From positions 1-64,000 of the forward strand of contig NZ_JAJONF010000038.1 in NCBI RefSeq assembly GCF_021462265.1: a stretch of DNA of 64,000 nt. The letters run 5' to 3'. The translations under genes and the position numbers were made by a program. The notes beneath the pieces were generated by a model. It ran no database searches and was not told the DNA's origin. It worked only from the letters and a program-made list of their open reading frames with translations. Position 1 is the stretch's first letter; each line of letters opens with the position of its first letter. Positions 8,795 through 17,132 of this stretch are shown here, in pieces. This stretch comes from Streptomyces shenzhenensis. Lineage in GTDB: Bacteria; Actinomycetota; Actinomycetes; Streptomycetales; Streptomycetaceae.

Positions 8795-9113
8795 GACACC
8801 ATTCTTCCGCGCCCGGGCCGTCACAGGCGCGTCGGAACGCGCGGGTGGGAGCCGGACGACCCCGTTTCCCGCGACCCCCTCGGGGGGCGGTGAAGGCTCT
8901 GGCACGGCGGGCTTCATTGGCTGAGCGTCGCAAGTCCGTCTGAACCAGCGGTTACGAAGACATGGCGTGCGGGATAGCGGGGAGCGGCTCGCGGACGTCT
9001 GTGGTCAGCCCGCGCGGGCATGGCGGATCACGAAAGTGACGATCCTGTACGACCTTCCCACCGGCACCGTACGTCCTTCCCCCGTCCGGGGGACGCGCGG
9101 GGCCGGGGGTTCC
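8795..9113. other. Upstream region of ppk
   Basis: No separate gene is supported. The region should hold the ppk promoter. Reading on the minus strand, GGTTCAGACGGAC near 8935-8947 resembles half of a PhoP (PHO) box, but I cannot find a convincing 11-bp repeat partner. Confidence 0.4.
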
Positions 9114-9883
9114 TCAGCGGGCCCGGCGGCACAAGAGGGAGAACGTGCCAGCCGTGGCCGCGGCGGCCGCCGCGAGCACCATCGCGGTGGCGAGCAGGTG
9201 CACGGCCCAGAAGCCGAGCGGCCCGTGCAGCGGCTGCCACGCCTCGCGCAGGTACAGCCTGATCACGAGTGTGACGACGGCGGCCGCGCCGAGCGCCGGG
9301 AGAGTGCGGCCGAGCGCGGTCCCGGCGAGGGCGCCGACGGCGACACAGGCTTGACGCCCTCTCCTGCCCGAGGGCAGGAGATTCCGGTCCGCACCGCTAT
9401 GCGGTGCCACCTCGGGTTCCTGCTTCACCGGCCCTTGCCGCTCTCCGGGGAGATCGGTCTTACAGGGGCCTCCACAGGCGTCACTTTCCGCCCGTCCGGC
9501 GGTAGATCCGACGACTCCGTCATCGGATGAGGCGATCCTAGCCCTGTCGCTGCGGCCTCCGGGCCACTGAGGGCAGGATGCCCTTCACCTCCACCCTGAA
9601 GGGTGGAGCACTGGGCAAGTGTTCGGTAGCTGAGGGTCTCGCCGAGGAAGTTGAAGACGTTTTCGGCGTCGGTGAGCGCCGAATAGCCGCACGCGGGCAA
9701 CTGGCCCGAGGCGGAGAAGTGGAAGCCCTGGCAGGCCCGCTCGGCCGGTACCTCCGAGAAGTACAGCCAGAGCAGGAGGCCCGCCACGAGCAGCACGAAC
9801 GCGGTCCAGCCGAGCAGCGCCGGGCGGTGCAGCCGGCGCAGGGAGCGGTGCGGGGCCGCTGGAGCGGCGGACGGGGCGGTCAT
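9114..9883 (-). pseudogene. Broken third ABC permease of the exporter operon
   Basis: The 5' part starts ATG 9883 (MTAPSAAPAAPHRSLRRLHR), coupled ATGA to the permease before it, and matches the other two permeases through the first membrane segment up to LSYRTLAQ. The 3' part, from about 9350 to the stop at 9114, matches their end (GALAGTALGRTLPALG to FSLLCRRAR). Between them lies a foreign segment of about 260 bp, and roughly 130 residues of the expected middle are missing. The gene was therefore hit by both an insertion and a deletion, and the frame stops inside the insert. Functional product is unlikely. Confidence 0.8.
9350..9612 (-). mobile_element. IS200/IS605-type remnant with right-end guide-RNA-like region, no tnpB
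   Basis: The segment has subterminal hairpins at each side, as single-strand IS200/IS605 elements do. One is CTCCACCC-TGAA-GGGTGGAG (9589-9608). The other is CTCCTGCCC-GA-GGGCAGGAG (9361-9380). Another stem (GCACCGC-TAT-GCGGTGC, 9391-9407) lies inside. On the minus strand it reads through GTGAAGCAGGAA and CGGAATCTCC and ends GGGCGTCAAG at 9350, the layout I know from right ends of Streptomyces TnpB elements that encode the omega/reRNA scaffold. No transposase or TnpB reading frame is present, so it is non-autonomous. The sequence directly beyond GTCAAG, in permease DNA, would be the guide. Confidence 0.65.
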
Positions 9884-10737
9884 GCGGGGGACTCCGTGCG
9901 GTGCTTGAGAAGGCGGAAGGAGAGGAGGGTGGCGAGGACGGCGACGGTGAGGACGATCGCGGTCTCGGTGAGGTGGAGGGGCCAGTAGTGGGAGGCGGGG
10001 TGGTAAGTGGCGAAGCGGCCGTGGGAGTTCGAGCCCTCGCTCACCAGCCAGGTGCCGTCGGGGAGGTCGAAGGCGTGCGGCCCGGTACGGGTGAGGGCGG
10101 GCCACAGGTAGGGGCGGTAGTACGTCAGCACGGCGCTGAACAGCCACATCGCCCCGGCGGCGGTCCCGAGCGCGGCCAGCGCGCGGCCCAGCCACAGCGC
10201 GGTGAGGGTGCCGACGGCGAGCGCGCACAGGGCGTACGCCACGAGCAGCGGGCCGCGGGCCGTGAACGCGATGGCCCAGGTCCAGTTCTCCCAGGACAGG
10301 TCCGGGTGGGCGGCGAAGGCCCAGCGGAACACCAGGCTCAGGACGGTGCCGCCGACGGTGACCGCGAGGGCGGGCAGGGCCAGCTTGGCAGCCAGCCAGC
10401 GGACCGGGGTGACGCCCTGTGTCCACGCCAACCGCGCGGTCCCCGATTCCAGTTCCCGGCCGATGAGGGCGCCGCCCGCGAAGGCGGCGACGCCGACGAA
10501 GCCGTAGTCGATCAGGTCGCCGGCCCAGCTCAGCTGCACGGGGTAGCTGAACCCGTCGACGCAGACGTCGTAGCAGGACGGGCCCTTGCTGCCCGGGTCG
10601 TACGCGGTGACCTTCGTCAGCCACGCCAGCCAGCCGCTCACGCCCACCACGAACACGGTCCAGGTCAGCAGGGCCGCCCGGTGCAGTCGCAGCACGGTCC
10701 GGGGCAGTCCGCCGCCGGCCGGGGGCAGGGCGCTCAT
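9880..10737 (-). CDS. ABC transporter permease
   Basis: This 285-residue protein has about six hydrophobic segments and starts MSALPPAGGGLPRTVLRLHR at an ATG that overlaps the preceding stop (ATGA). It shares the pattern LHRAALLTWTVFV, GGALIGRELESGTARLAWTQ and VTPVRWLAAKLALPAL with its neighbours; the E-x-GTxRLAWTQ motif is common in permeases paired with YtrB-type ATPases. The first extracellular loop carries two cysteines (PSCYDVCVDG). Substrate is unknown. Such operons with YtrA regulators often respond to cell-wall stress. Confidence 0.85.
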   Translation of the reverse strand: MSALPPAGGGLPRTVLRLHRAALLTWTVFVVGVSGWLAWLTKVTAYDPGSKGPSCYDVCVDGFSYPVQLSWAGDLIDYGFVGVAAFAGGALIGRELESGTARLAWTQGVTPVRWLAAKLALPALAVTVGGTVLSLVFRWAFAAHPDLSWENWTWAIAFTARGPLLVAYALCALAVGTLTALWLGRALAALGTAAGAMWLFSAVLTYYRPYLWPALTRTGPHAFDLPDGTWLVSEGSNSHGRFATYHPASHYWPLHLTETAIVLTVAVLATLLSFRLLKHRTESPA

Positions 10738-11660
10738 CGGGCGGCCGCCCTGCCGGTCAGGCGGCGCAGCACCACGAAGCAGGCGAGGGTCAGAACGGCC
10801 GTGACGGTCAGGAGGAGGGCGGTGGCGGTGAGCTGGAGCGGCCAGTAGTGGGAGTACGGATGGTATGTGACATGGTACAAAGCCGTGTTCCCGCCCTGGC
10901 TCACCGTCCAGGAGCCGGCGGGCGATGTGGGATAGCCGTGCCCGCTGCGGCCCAGCGTCGGCCACAGATGGGGCAGCAGCAGCTGGGCCGTGCCCCCGAT
11001 CACGCCGGTGAGCAGCGTGCCGAAGGCCAGCGCGGGCAGCGTCCGCCGCCACAGCAGCCCGGCCAGCGCGCCCGCCGCGAGCCCGGCCAGGGACAGGGCG
11101 CCGAGGGTGGGGCCGCCGGTGAGGAACGTCCCCATGTCGTACCAGTCCTTGGCGCTGTCGATCCGGCCCCGGCCCGCGGCCCAGGCCAGGTGGTGCAGCC
11201 AGGCCAGCAGGCCGGTCCCCGCGGTGACGAGGACGGCCGCGGTCGCCAGCCGCACGGACAGCCAGCGGACCGGGGTGCTGGACTGGGCCCAGGACAGCTG
11301 GGCGGTGCCGGACTCCAGCTCCTTGCCGAAGAGCGCGCCGCCCGCCCAGGCGGCGGTCAGGAAGGGCACCGCGGCCACGGCCAGGGTGGCGTAGTTGTAC
11401 CAGTCCTTGTAGCGCAGGATCGCGCTCTGGTCGTACCGGCACACGGTGTTGAACCCGCAGCTGTCGAACCGGCGCCAGCCCTCGGCGGCCGCGTCCGCGA
11501 ACGGGCCGTGCAGCAGAAGCAGCAGAACGGTGCTGAGCAGGACGAGAGCCGTCCAGACGTACAGCGCGGGGCGGTGCAGGCGCAGCACCCAGCGGGTCAG
11601 GTGTGGCCTGGCCGTGGCAGCGGGTGCGGGTGCGGGTGCGGGTGCGGACAGGGCGGTCAC
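10734..11660 (-). CDS. ABC transporter permease
   Basis: This 308-residue membrane protein is a paralogue of the next two operon genes (LHRPALYVWTALV, GGALFGKELESGTAQLSWAQ, TPVRWLSVRLATAAVL). It begins with GTG overlapping the stop of the ATPase gene (GTGA). An Ala/Pro repeat precedes the first membrane segment. Six membrane segments are predicted. It probably forms a heteromeric exporter with the ATPase upstream and the sister permease downstream; the third permease is a pseudogene. Confidence 0.85.
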   Translation of the reverse strand: MTALSAPAPAPAPAATARPHLTRWVLRLHRPALYVWTALVLLSTVLLLLLHGPFADAAAEGWRRFDSCGFNTVCRYDQSAILRYKDWYNYATLAVAAVPFLTAAWAGGALFGKELESGTAQLSWAQSSTPVRWLSVRLATAAVLVTAGTGLLAWLHHLAWAAGRGRIDSAKDWYDMGTFLTGGPTLGALSLAGLAAGALAGLLWRRTLPALAFGTLLTGVIGGTAQLLLPHLWPTLGRSGHGYPTSPAGSWTVSQGGNTALYHVTYHPYSHYWPLQLTATALLLTVTAVLTLACFVVLRRLTGRAAAR

Positions 11661-12538
11661 GCGACGGCCTCCTCGGCCGGGGCCAGGGCCGGGGCCCCGG
11701 GGTTGCGGAGGTGGCCGAGGACCAGTTCCTCCAGGGAGGGGGTGTCGGTGCGCCAGTCGTCGGGCAGCGGTCCGGCCGGGCGGATCAGGGCGCTGAGCTG
11801 GCGGCCGGTGGTGCGGGACTCGACGACGGTGTGCGCGGCGAGGTCGGCGTCGGCGTCGGCGCTGACCCGGGTGTGGGCGGCCAGCAGATCGTCGATCTCG
11901 CCGGCCAGCCGGACCCGGCCGCCGCCGATCAGCAGCAGGTGGTCGCAGGAGTCCTCCAGCTCGGCCACCACGTGCGAGGACATCGCGATGGTGGTGCCGT
12001 GCTGGGCGGCCTGCACCATCAGCACGCCCATCAGCTCGTGCCGGGCGAGCGGGTCGAGGTCGGCCATCGGCTCGTCGAGGAGGAGCAGGCCGGGCCGCTT
12101 GCCGAGGGCGAGGGCGAGCGCGACCCGGGTGCGCTGGCCGCCGGAGAGGGCGCGGACCCGGGACTTCGGGTTCAGGTCGCCGGCGGCCACGATCCGCTCG
12201 GCGGCGGCCGCGTCCCAGCGCTCCGGGTTGAGGTCGGCGCCCATCTGCAGGGTCTCGGCGACCGTGAGCTGCGGGTAGAGCGGCTTGTCCTGGGCGACGT
12301 AGCCGATCCGGGTGCGGGCCTGGGCCGGGGTGGTGCCGAGGACGGTCAGCTCGCCCTCGGTGGCGCCCAGCAGACCGGCTGCGAGGGCGAGGAGCGTGGA
12401 CTTGCCCGCCCCGTTGGGGCCGACGACGGCACAGACCCGCCCGGCGGGCAGCCGGAAGGTGCAGTCGCGCAGCGCCCAGCCCCCGCGCCGGCCGAACCGC
12501 TTGCCGAGCGCGGACGCCGCTATCGCGGTGTCGGTCAT
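11657..12538 (-). CDS. ABC transporter ATP-binding protein
   Basis: This 293-residue ATPase has Walker A GPNGAGKST, signature LSGGQRTRVALA, Walker B LLLLDEP and the switch histidine SSHVV. It starts at an ATG overlapping the GntR stop (ATGA). A C-terminal 60-residue extension follows the nucleotide-binding domain, as in exporter-type ATPases of the YtrB/CcmA class. It should energise the permeases encoded next. Expression is presumably controlled by the regulator gene that heads the operon. Confidence 0.93.
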   Translation of the reverse strand: MTDTAIAASALGKRFGRRGGWALRDCTFRLPAGRVCAVVGPNGAGKSTLLALAAGLLGATEGELTVLGTTPAQARTRIGYVAQDKPLYPQLTVAETLQMGADLNPERWDAAAAERIVAAGDLNPKSRVRALSGGQRTRVALALALGKRPGLLLLDEPMADLDPLARHELMGVLMVQAAQHGTTIAMSSHVVAELEDSCDHLLLIGGGRVRLAGEIDDLLAAHTRVSADADADLAAHTVVESRTTGRQLSALIRPAGPLPDDWRTDTPSLEELVLGHLRNPGAPALAPAEEAVA

Positions 12539-12924
12539 GAACTCTCTCCTTGGAAGTGCTTTTCGAGTACGGCGGTGAAGAGCGCGGCCACGTCCTCGCG
12601 GTCCAGGCCGGCCGCGTGGGCCCGGGCGGCCCAGTCCTCCAGCTCCCCGTGCAGGGGCGACTCGGCCGTCGGGGCGGCGCCCAGGGCGCGCTTCACGAAC
12701 GTGCCGAGCCCGCGACGGGCCTCGACCAGGCCCTCGCGCTCCAGCTCCCGGTAGGCCTTCAGAACGGTGTTGGGGTTGATGGCGGTGGCCTCGACCACCT
12801 CGCGGGCGGTGGGCAGCCGGTCTCCCGGCCGGAGGTGCCCCAGGCGGAGGGCCTGCTTGGTCTGCTGGACGATCTGGACGTAGGTGGCGACGCCGGAGCG
12901 CCGGTCGATGCGGTACTCGACCAC
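12535..12924 (-). CDS. GntR-family regulator, YtrA subfamily
   Basis: At 129 residues this is the short YtrA type: a winged helix (GDRLPTAREVVEATAINPNTVLKAYRELEREGLVEARRG) followed by a short dimerisation tail and no ligand-binding domain. I use GTG 12924 (VEYRIDRR) because AAAGGGTGG stands 8 nt upstream; a GTG at 12936 is too close to that site. It heads the ABC exporter operon through ATGA coupling. A 15-bp inverted repeat covers its promoter, so autorepression is very likely. Confidence 0.92.
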   Translation of the reverse strand: MVEYRIDRRSGVATYVQIVQQTKQALRLGHLRPGDRLPTAREVVEATAINPNTVLKAYRELEREGLVEARRGLGTFVKRALGAAPTAESPLHGELEDWAARAHAAGLDREDVAALFTAVLEKHFQGESS

Positions 12925-12931
12925 CCGTACA

Positions 12932-12967
12932 ACCACCCTTTCACTAATTGAGTAGTGAAAGGGTGGT
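12932..12967. promoter_or_regulatory. Operator palindrome of the YtrA-type regulator
   Basis: Perfect 15-bp arms ACCACCCTTTCACTA and TAGTGAAAGGGTGGT are separated by 6 nt (ATTGAG). It overlaps the start region of the regulator and faces the divergent ECF sigma operon. The AT-rich core TCACTAATTGAGTAGTGA is the probable promoter element and regulator binding site. Confidence 0.8.
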
Positions 12968-13035
12968 GCAGGACGGTCCGGAAAGTCAAGGCCGGTTCCG
13001 TGAACCGATCGGCAGGGCTCGTGCGATGAGGAGAC

Positions 13036-13599
13036 GTGAGCGGAACGAGAAGCGACGGGGAGCTGCTGCGGGCCATAGCCGCGGACTCCGACCGGCACGC
13101 CTTCGAGGAGCTGTACCGGCGGTACGCGCCGTGGCTGACCGCGCGGCTGCGCGGCCGGTGCGCGGATCCGGCGGTCGTCGACGACGTCGTGCAGGAGACG
13201 TTCCTCGCGGTGTGGCGGGGGAGCGCCGCCCGATACCGGGAGACCACCGAGAACGGTGCGCACGCCGACGCGGCCGGGTGGCTGTGGCGGATCGGCTCGC
13301 GGCGGCTGGTCGACGCGGTGCGCGGCGACGGGGCCCGGGGCCGGCTGCGGCAGGCGCTGGCCCGGCTGCGCCACCGGGACGAGGTCTCGGCGGAGGAACG
13401 CGTGCTCGCGGGGGTGGAGCACGGGGACCTCGCCGGGGCCCTGGTCCGGCTCTCGCCCGAACTGCGGGCGGTGCTCCAGGCGACGGTGATCGACGGGCTG
13501 ACCACCCGGGAGGCGGCGGTCCTGCTCGGCATCCCGCCGGGGACGGTCAAGACCCGCGCGCTGCGGGCGCGCAAGCGGCTGCGGGAGGAGCTGGCATGA
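13036..13599 (+). CDS. ECF RNA polymerase sigma factor
   Basis: This 187-residue protein has sigma region 2 (DRHAFEELYRRYAPWLTARL ... VVDDVVQETFLAVWR) and region 4 (LSPELRAVLQATVIDGLTTREAAVLLGIPPGTVKTRALRARKRL). GTG start follows TGAGGAGAC. Its stop overlaps the anti-sigma start (ATGA), so the pair is translationally coupled. The operon continues into an ABC ATPase and a membrane protein, which are the obvious candidate targets or partners. It is divergent from the YtrA operon, with which it shares the promoter region. Confidence 0.95.
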   Translation: MSGTRSDGELLRAIAADSDRHAFEELYRRYAPWLTARLRGRCADPAVVDDVVQETFLAVWRGSAARYRETTENGAHADAAGWLWRIGSRRLVDAVRGDGARGRLRQALARLRHRDEVSAEERVLAGVEHGDLAGALVRLSPELRAVLQATVIDGLTTREAAVLLGIPPGTVKTRALRARKRLREELA

Positions 13600-14405
13600 C
13601 CTGGCATGTGTCCGAAGAGGATCTGCGGGCCTACGCACGCGGCGAGTTGGCGGCGCCGCTGCTGTGGTCGGCCGACACCCACGTCGGCTCCTGCGCGGAC
13701 TGCCGTGCGGTGCTCGCGGCGGTGTCCGACCCGGCCGCGCTGGACGCCGGCTGGGAACGCCTGGACGCCGAACTGGACGCGCCGCGGCCGGGGCCGGGAG
13801 AACGGCTCCTGGTCCGTCTCGGGGTCGCCGCGCACACCGCGCGGCTGCTCACCGCGACCCCCGTGCTGCGCCGCTCCTGGCTGGCGTCGGTGACGTTCGT
13901 GCTGGTGGCGACGGTGCTCGTGGTCCACGCGGTGGACGCCCCGGCCCTGTTCCTGGCCCTTGCCCCACTGCTCCCGCTCGCCGCGGTGGCCCTGTCGTAC
14001 GGACCGGTCCTCGACCCGACGTACGAGATCGCCGCGGTCACCCCGACGCACGGCTTCCGGCTGCTGATGATCCGCACGGTGGCCGCACTGACCGCCTCCC
14101 TCGGCCTCAACTGCCTGGCCGCGCTGGCCCTTCCCGGCTACGGCCTGCTCGCCTTCGGCTGGCTGCTGCCCGCCCTGGCGCTCACCGCGGCCGGTCTCGC
14201 CCTGTCCGCCCGGCTGGGCCCGCTGCTCGGTCCCGGACTGGTCGGCGGGGCGTGGACCGTCCTGATGGCGGTGGCGGCGCTGCACCCGGCGCACACGCCG
14301 GCCGCCTTCACCACGGCCGGGCAGTCGGTGGCCGCCGCGCTCGCCGCCGTGGCGACGCTCCTGCTGCACCAGGTGCGCGACCGCTTCGACGCCAAGCCCT
14401 GCTGA
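13596..14405 (+). CDS. Zinc-finger membrane anti-sigma factor
   Basis: This 269-residue protein starts MTWHVSEEDLRAYARGEL and carries the ZAS zinc motif H29-x3-C33-x2-C36 (DTHVGSCADC), the usual cytoplasmic sigma-binding domain. About six hydrophobic segments follow, so it is membrane-held. It is coupled to the sigma gene by a 4-bp overlap. The expected job is to sequester the ECF factor until an envelope or redox signal arrives. No periplasmic sensor domain of note is visible. Confidence 0.9.
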   Translation: MTWHVSEEDLRAYARGELAAPLLWSADTHVGSCADCRAVLAAVSDPAALDAGWERLDAELDAPRPGPGERLLVRLGVAAHTARLLTATPVLRRSWLASVTFVLVATVLVVHAVDAPALFLALAPLLPLAAVALSYGPVLDPTYEIAAVTPTHGFRLLMIRTVAALTASLGLNCLAALALPGYGLLAFGWLLPALALTAAGLALSARLGPLLGPGLVGGAWTVLMAVAALHPAHTPAAFTTAGQSVAAALAAVATLLLHQVRDRFDAKPC

Positions 14406-14458
14406 CCGACCGACTGACCGTCTGACCGACCGATCGCTACCGATCGCTGGAGTCCCAC

Positions 14459-15331
14459 GTGAACACCACTGTCTCCGCCGCCGGCCTCACCGTGCGCTAC
14501 GGCGGCACCCCGGCGCTCGACGGCGTCGACCTGTCCCTGACGGACGGCGTCACCGGCCTGCTCGGGCCCAACGGGGCCGGGAAGACCACCCTGTTGAAGG
14601 TCCTCGCCACCGCCGTACCGCCGGACGGCGGCGCCTTCACGGTGTACGGCGTGGACCCGGCCACCCCGGCCGGCCGGCTCGCGGTCCGCCGCATGCTCGG
14701 CTACCTCCCGCAGACCCCCGGCTTCCACCCGGACTTCACGGCCTTCGAGTTCGTGGACTACGTCGCCGTCCTCAAGGAGCTCACCGGCCGCGGCGACCGC
14801 CATCGTGAAGTGCGGCGCGTCCTCGACCAGGTCGGCCTGGCCGACGTGCGCGGCAGGCGGATCAAGCGGCTGTCCGGCGGGATGCGGCAGCGGGTCGCGC
14901 TGGCCGCCGCGCTCGTCGGCGACCCCAGGTTCCTCGTCCTGGACGAGCCGACGGTCGGACTCGACCCCGAACAGCGCATGCGGTTCCGGGAGCTGATCGC
15001 CGAGGCCGGGGAGGGCCGCACGGTGGTGCTGTCCACCCACCAGACCGAGGACGTGGCGATGCTCTGCAACCGGGTGATCGTGCTGGCCGACGGCCGGGTC
15101 CGCTTCGACGGCACACCGGCCGGGCTGACCGCCCGCGCGGCCGGACACGTGTGGAGCAGCACGGAACGCGCCCCGGGCGCCCGGGCGGGCTGGCGCACCG
15201 GCACCGGCACCTTCCGCAACGTCGGCGACCCGCCCACCGGAGCCGACCTGCTCGAACCCACCCTGGAGGACGGCTACCTGCTGGTCCTCGACGAGAAGCC
15301 CACAGAGGGCACGGAGGTGACGGCGGCGTGA
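14459..15331 (+). CDS. ABC transporter ATP-binding protein
   Basis: This 290-residue ATPase has Walker A GPNGAGKTT, signature LSGGMRQRVALA, Walker B FLVLDEP and switch STHQ. GTG start is preceded by TGGAG. The 50 nt before it hold short CTGACCGA repeats. A C-terminal domain follows the nucleotide-binding core. It overlaps the next gene by GTGA, so it should work with that membrane protein. Together with the upstream sigma/anti-sigma pair it forms a four-gene operon. Confidence 0.93.
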   Translation: MNTTVSAAGLTVRYGGTPALDGVDLSLTDGVTGLLGPNGAGKTTLLKVLATAVPPDGGAFTVYGVDPATPAGRLAVRRMLGYLPQTPGFHPDFTAFEFVDYVAVLKELTGRGDRHREVRRVLDQVGLADVRGRRIKRLSGGMRQRVALAAALVGDPRFLVLDEPTVGLDPEQRMRFRELIAEAGEGRTVVLSTHQTEDVAMLCNRVIVLADGRVRFDGTPAGLTARAAGHVWSSTERAPGARAGWRTGTGTFRNVGDPPTGADLLEPTLEDGYLLVLDEKPTEGTEVTAA

Positions 15332-16875
15332 CGACCGTTGGCGTGGCGGAGCCGGAGACGCCCGGGCGCGCGGACCACGAGCGCGAGCGGGACCCCGCGA
15401 CCGCGTCCGTCTTCGCCCTGGCCGCGTTCCAGGCCCGCCAGCTCCTCCTGCAGATCCCGGTGCTGGTCTTCGGCCTGCTGTATCTCGCCTATGTCGGGTA
15501 CGGCCTGTTTCGCCGGGACGAGGGCATGGACGCGTATCCCGTCCTGCACGACGTGGACCGCTCCACCCAGGGCGGCGCGGAGTTGTTCGCCGTGGCCCTG
15601 CTGGTCTGCGCGCACCGGGCGGCGCTGCTCGACCGGCGGCGGGGCCTCGAGGAGCAGTTCGGGGTGCTGGCCATGCCGCCCGCGCGCCGAACGCTGGCCC
15701 ACGCCCTGTCGGTGGTGCCCTGCGCGCTCGGCGTGGCCCTGGTGGTCTGCCTCCAGTTCGCCTGGGCGGCGCTGCGGCCGGGCGCGGCGGGCCACGGCTC
15801 GGTCTTCGAACTGGCGGTGGCCCCGCTGGCCGCCCTGCTGGCCGGCGCGGTCGGCGTGCTGCTGGCCCGGGTCCTGCCCCACCCGGCGGCCCCGCTGTTC
15901 CTTCTGCTCGCGACCGGCTTGGTCACCAGCCTGCTGTCCGACGGCTTGGGCACGGGCGGCGTGGACTGGCTGTGGCCGGCGGTGCTGGAGAACGGCGGCA
16001 CCCCGGTCCCCGGGGAGCTGCTGGGCCGGCCGGCGGGCTGGCACGCGCTGTACCTGCTGGGGTTCACGGTGCTGGCGGTGTGCGTGGCGATGTGGGTGGC
16101 CGGCAGCCGGGCGCGGGTCCTGAAGGCGGCGACCGCCGTGGCCCTGGCGGCGGCGGTGGCGGGCGTGGCCGGTCAGGCACCGGGGGATTCCGCCGCTCTG
16201 CAGGCCGCGCGGAAGGCGGAGGCGGATCACCCGGCGAAGTTCCAGACGTGCGTCGAGCGGGCCGGCTCCCGCTACTGCGCATACCCGGACTGGACGGGCT
16301 GGACGGTCGACTGGGCCGGAGTCGTCCACCGCGTCCGGTCCGAGGCGGGCGGTGACGCGGCCACGACCCGCCTGACCGTCCGCCAGCGCATCGAGGAGAT
16401 CACCGACCTGACCACGGACGCCACCCTCCCGACGAGCTCCGCCCCCGGCACGGTCACCGTCGGCACCCAGTGGGGCGGCAACCGGGTCCCCGAGTTCGCG
16501 GTCGGGGTCGCCCGGGTCCTGGTCGCGGGCAGCGAACAGGCCTCCCAGGAGATGTGCGACGCCCGCGTGGTGACGACGATGTGGCTGGCCCTGGCCACCG
16601 ACCCCACCCCCGCCGCCACCTTCCGCCACCTGCGCATCGACGACAGCCTCACCGGCTCGGCCGCGGTCCTCACCCCGGACGGCGGCAGCATGTCCGTCTC
16701 GGCCCACCAGACGCAGGTCGTACGCGAACTGCTCCGCGAGCCGCACGACGCGGTCACGGCCCGGGTGAAGTCCCACTGGCAGCAGCTGGTCTCCCCGCAC
16801 ACGACGACGGCCGACGCGGCCCGCCTGCTCGGCGTGAAGGTGCCGAAGGGGCCGGACGACTGCCCGGCGGGCTGA
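15328..16875 (+). CDS. Large membrane protein partner of the ABC ATPase
   Basis: This 515-residue protein starts with GTG (TTVGVAEPETPGRAD) overlapping the ATPase stop. Roughly the first 290 residues hold six or more membrane segments, including LLLQIPVLVFGLLYLAYVGYG. The C-terminal 220 residues form a soluble, probably extracellular domain with three cysteines (FQTCVERAGSRYC and EMCDARV). This layout is like the permease half of an ABC-2 exporter with an added sensor-like domain. I do not recognise the family more exactly. Confidence 0.8.
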   Translation: MTTVGVAEPETPGRADHERERDPATASVFALAAFQARQLLLQIPVLVFGLLYLAYVGYGLFRRDEGMDAYPVLHDVDRSTQGGAELFAVALLVCAHRAALLDRRRGLEEQFGVLAMPPARRTLAHALSVVPCALGVALVVCLQFAWAALRPGAAGHGSVFELAVAPLAALLAGAVGVLLARVLPHPAAPLFLLLATGLVTSLLSDGLGTGGVDWLWPAVLENGGTPVPGELLGRPAGWHALYLLGFTVLAVCVAMWVAGSRARVLKAATAVALAAAVAGVAGQAPGDSAALQAARKAEADHPAKFQTCVERAGSRYCAYPDWTGWTVDWAGVVHRVRSEAGGDAATTRLTVRQRIEEITDLTTDATLPTSSAPGTVTVGTQWGGNRVPEFAVGVARVLVAGSEQASQEMCDARVVTTMWLALATDPTPAATFRHLRIDDSLTGSAAVLTPDGGSMSVSAHQTQVVRELLREPHDAVTARVKSHWQQLVSPHTTTADAARLLGVKVPKGPDDCPAG

Positions 16876-16924
16876 CGCGGGCATGATGGGGTCGGCAGAT
16901 GCCGGGGCGGGCGAGGAGACGGGC

Positions 16925-17125
16925 ATGGACAATCCCTTCCGGGACGGGGGCCCGGCCGAAAGGGCGATGCCCTGGCTCTCGGCCGCCGTCGTCCTCGTCC
17001 TCGCCGCGGTCACTCTGGCCGGCGGCGCCGGTTTCCTCGTCAAGGCGCTCGTCACGGCGGTCGCCGTGGCCGTGCTCGGCAGGTCCGCCCACCTGATCAA
17101 CCGCAGGCGGCCCCCGCGCCGGTGA
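16925..17125 (+). CDS. Small two-segment membrane protein
   Basis: A 66-residue product starts MDNPFRDGGPAERAMPWLSA; GAGGAG precedes the ATG, which I prefer to an earlier ATG at 16883. Two adjacent hydrophobic helices (WLSAAVVLVLAAVTLAGGAGFLVKALVTAVAV) are followed by a basic tail NRRRPPRR. It lies just after the sigma/ABC operon and converges with mshD. Function unknown. Confidence 0.6.
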   Translation: MDNPFRDGGPAERAMPWLSAAVVLVLAAVTLAGGAGFLVKALVTAVAVAVLGRSAHLINRRRPPRR

Positions 17126-17132
17126 CGGGCCC

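Noticed and set aside
7334..8893. Long plus-strand frame opposite ppk
   Set aside because: Clear shadow: ppk has all catalytic motifs on the other strand and this frame has none.
8930..8950. Possible PHO box upstream of ppk (GGTTCAGACGGAC on the minus strand)
   Set aside because: Only one half resembles the 11-bp consensus; no adjacent direct repeat is found.
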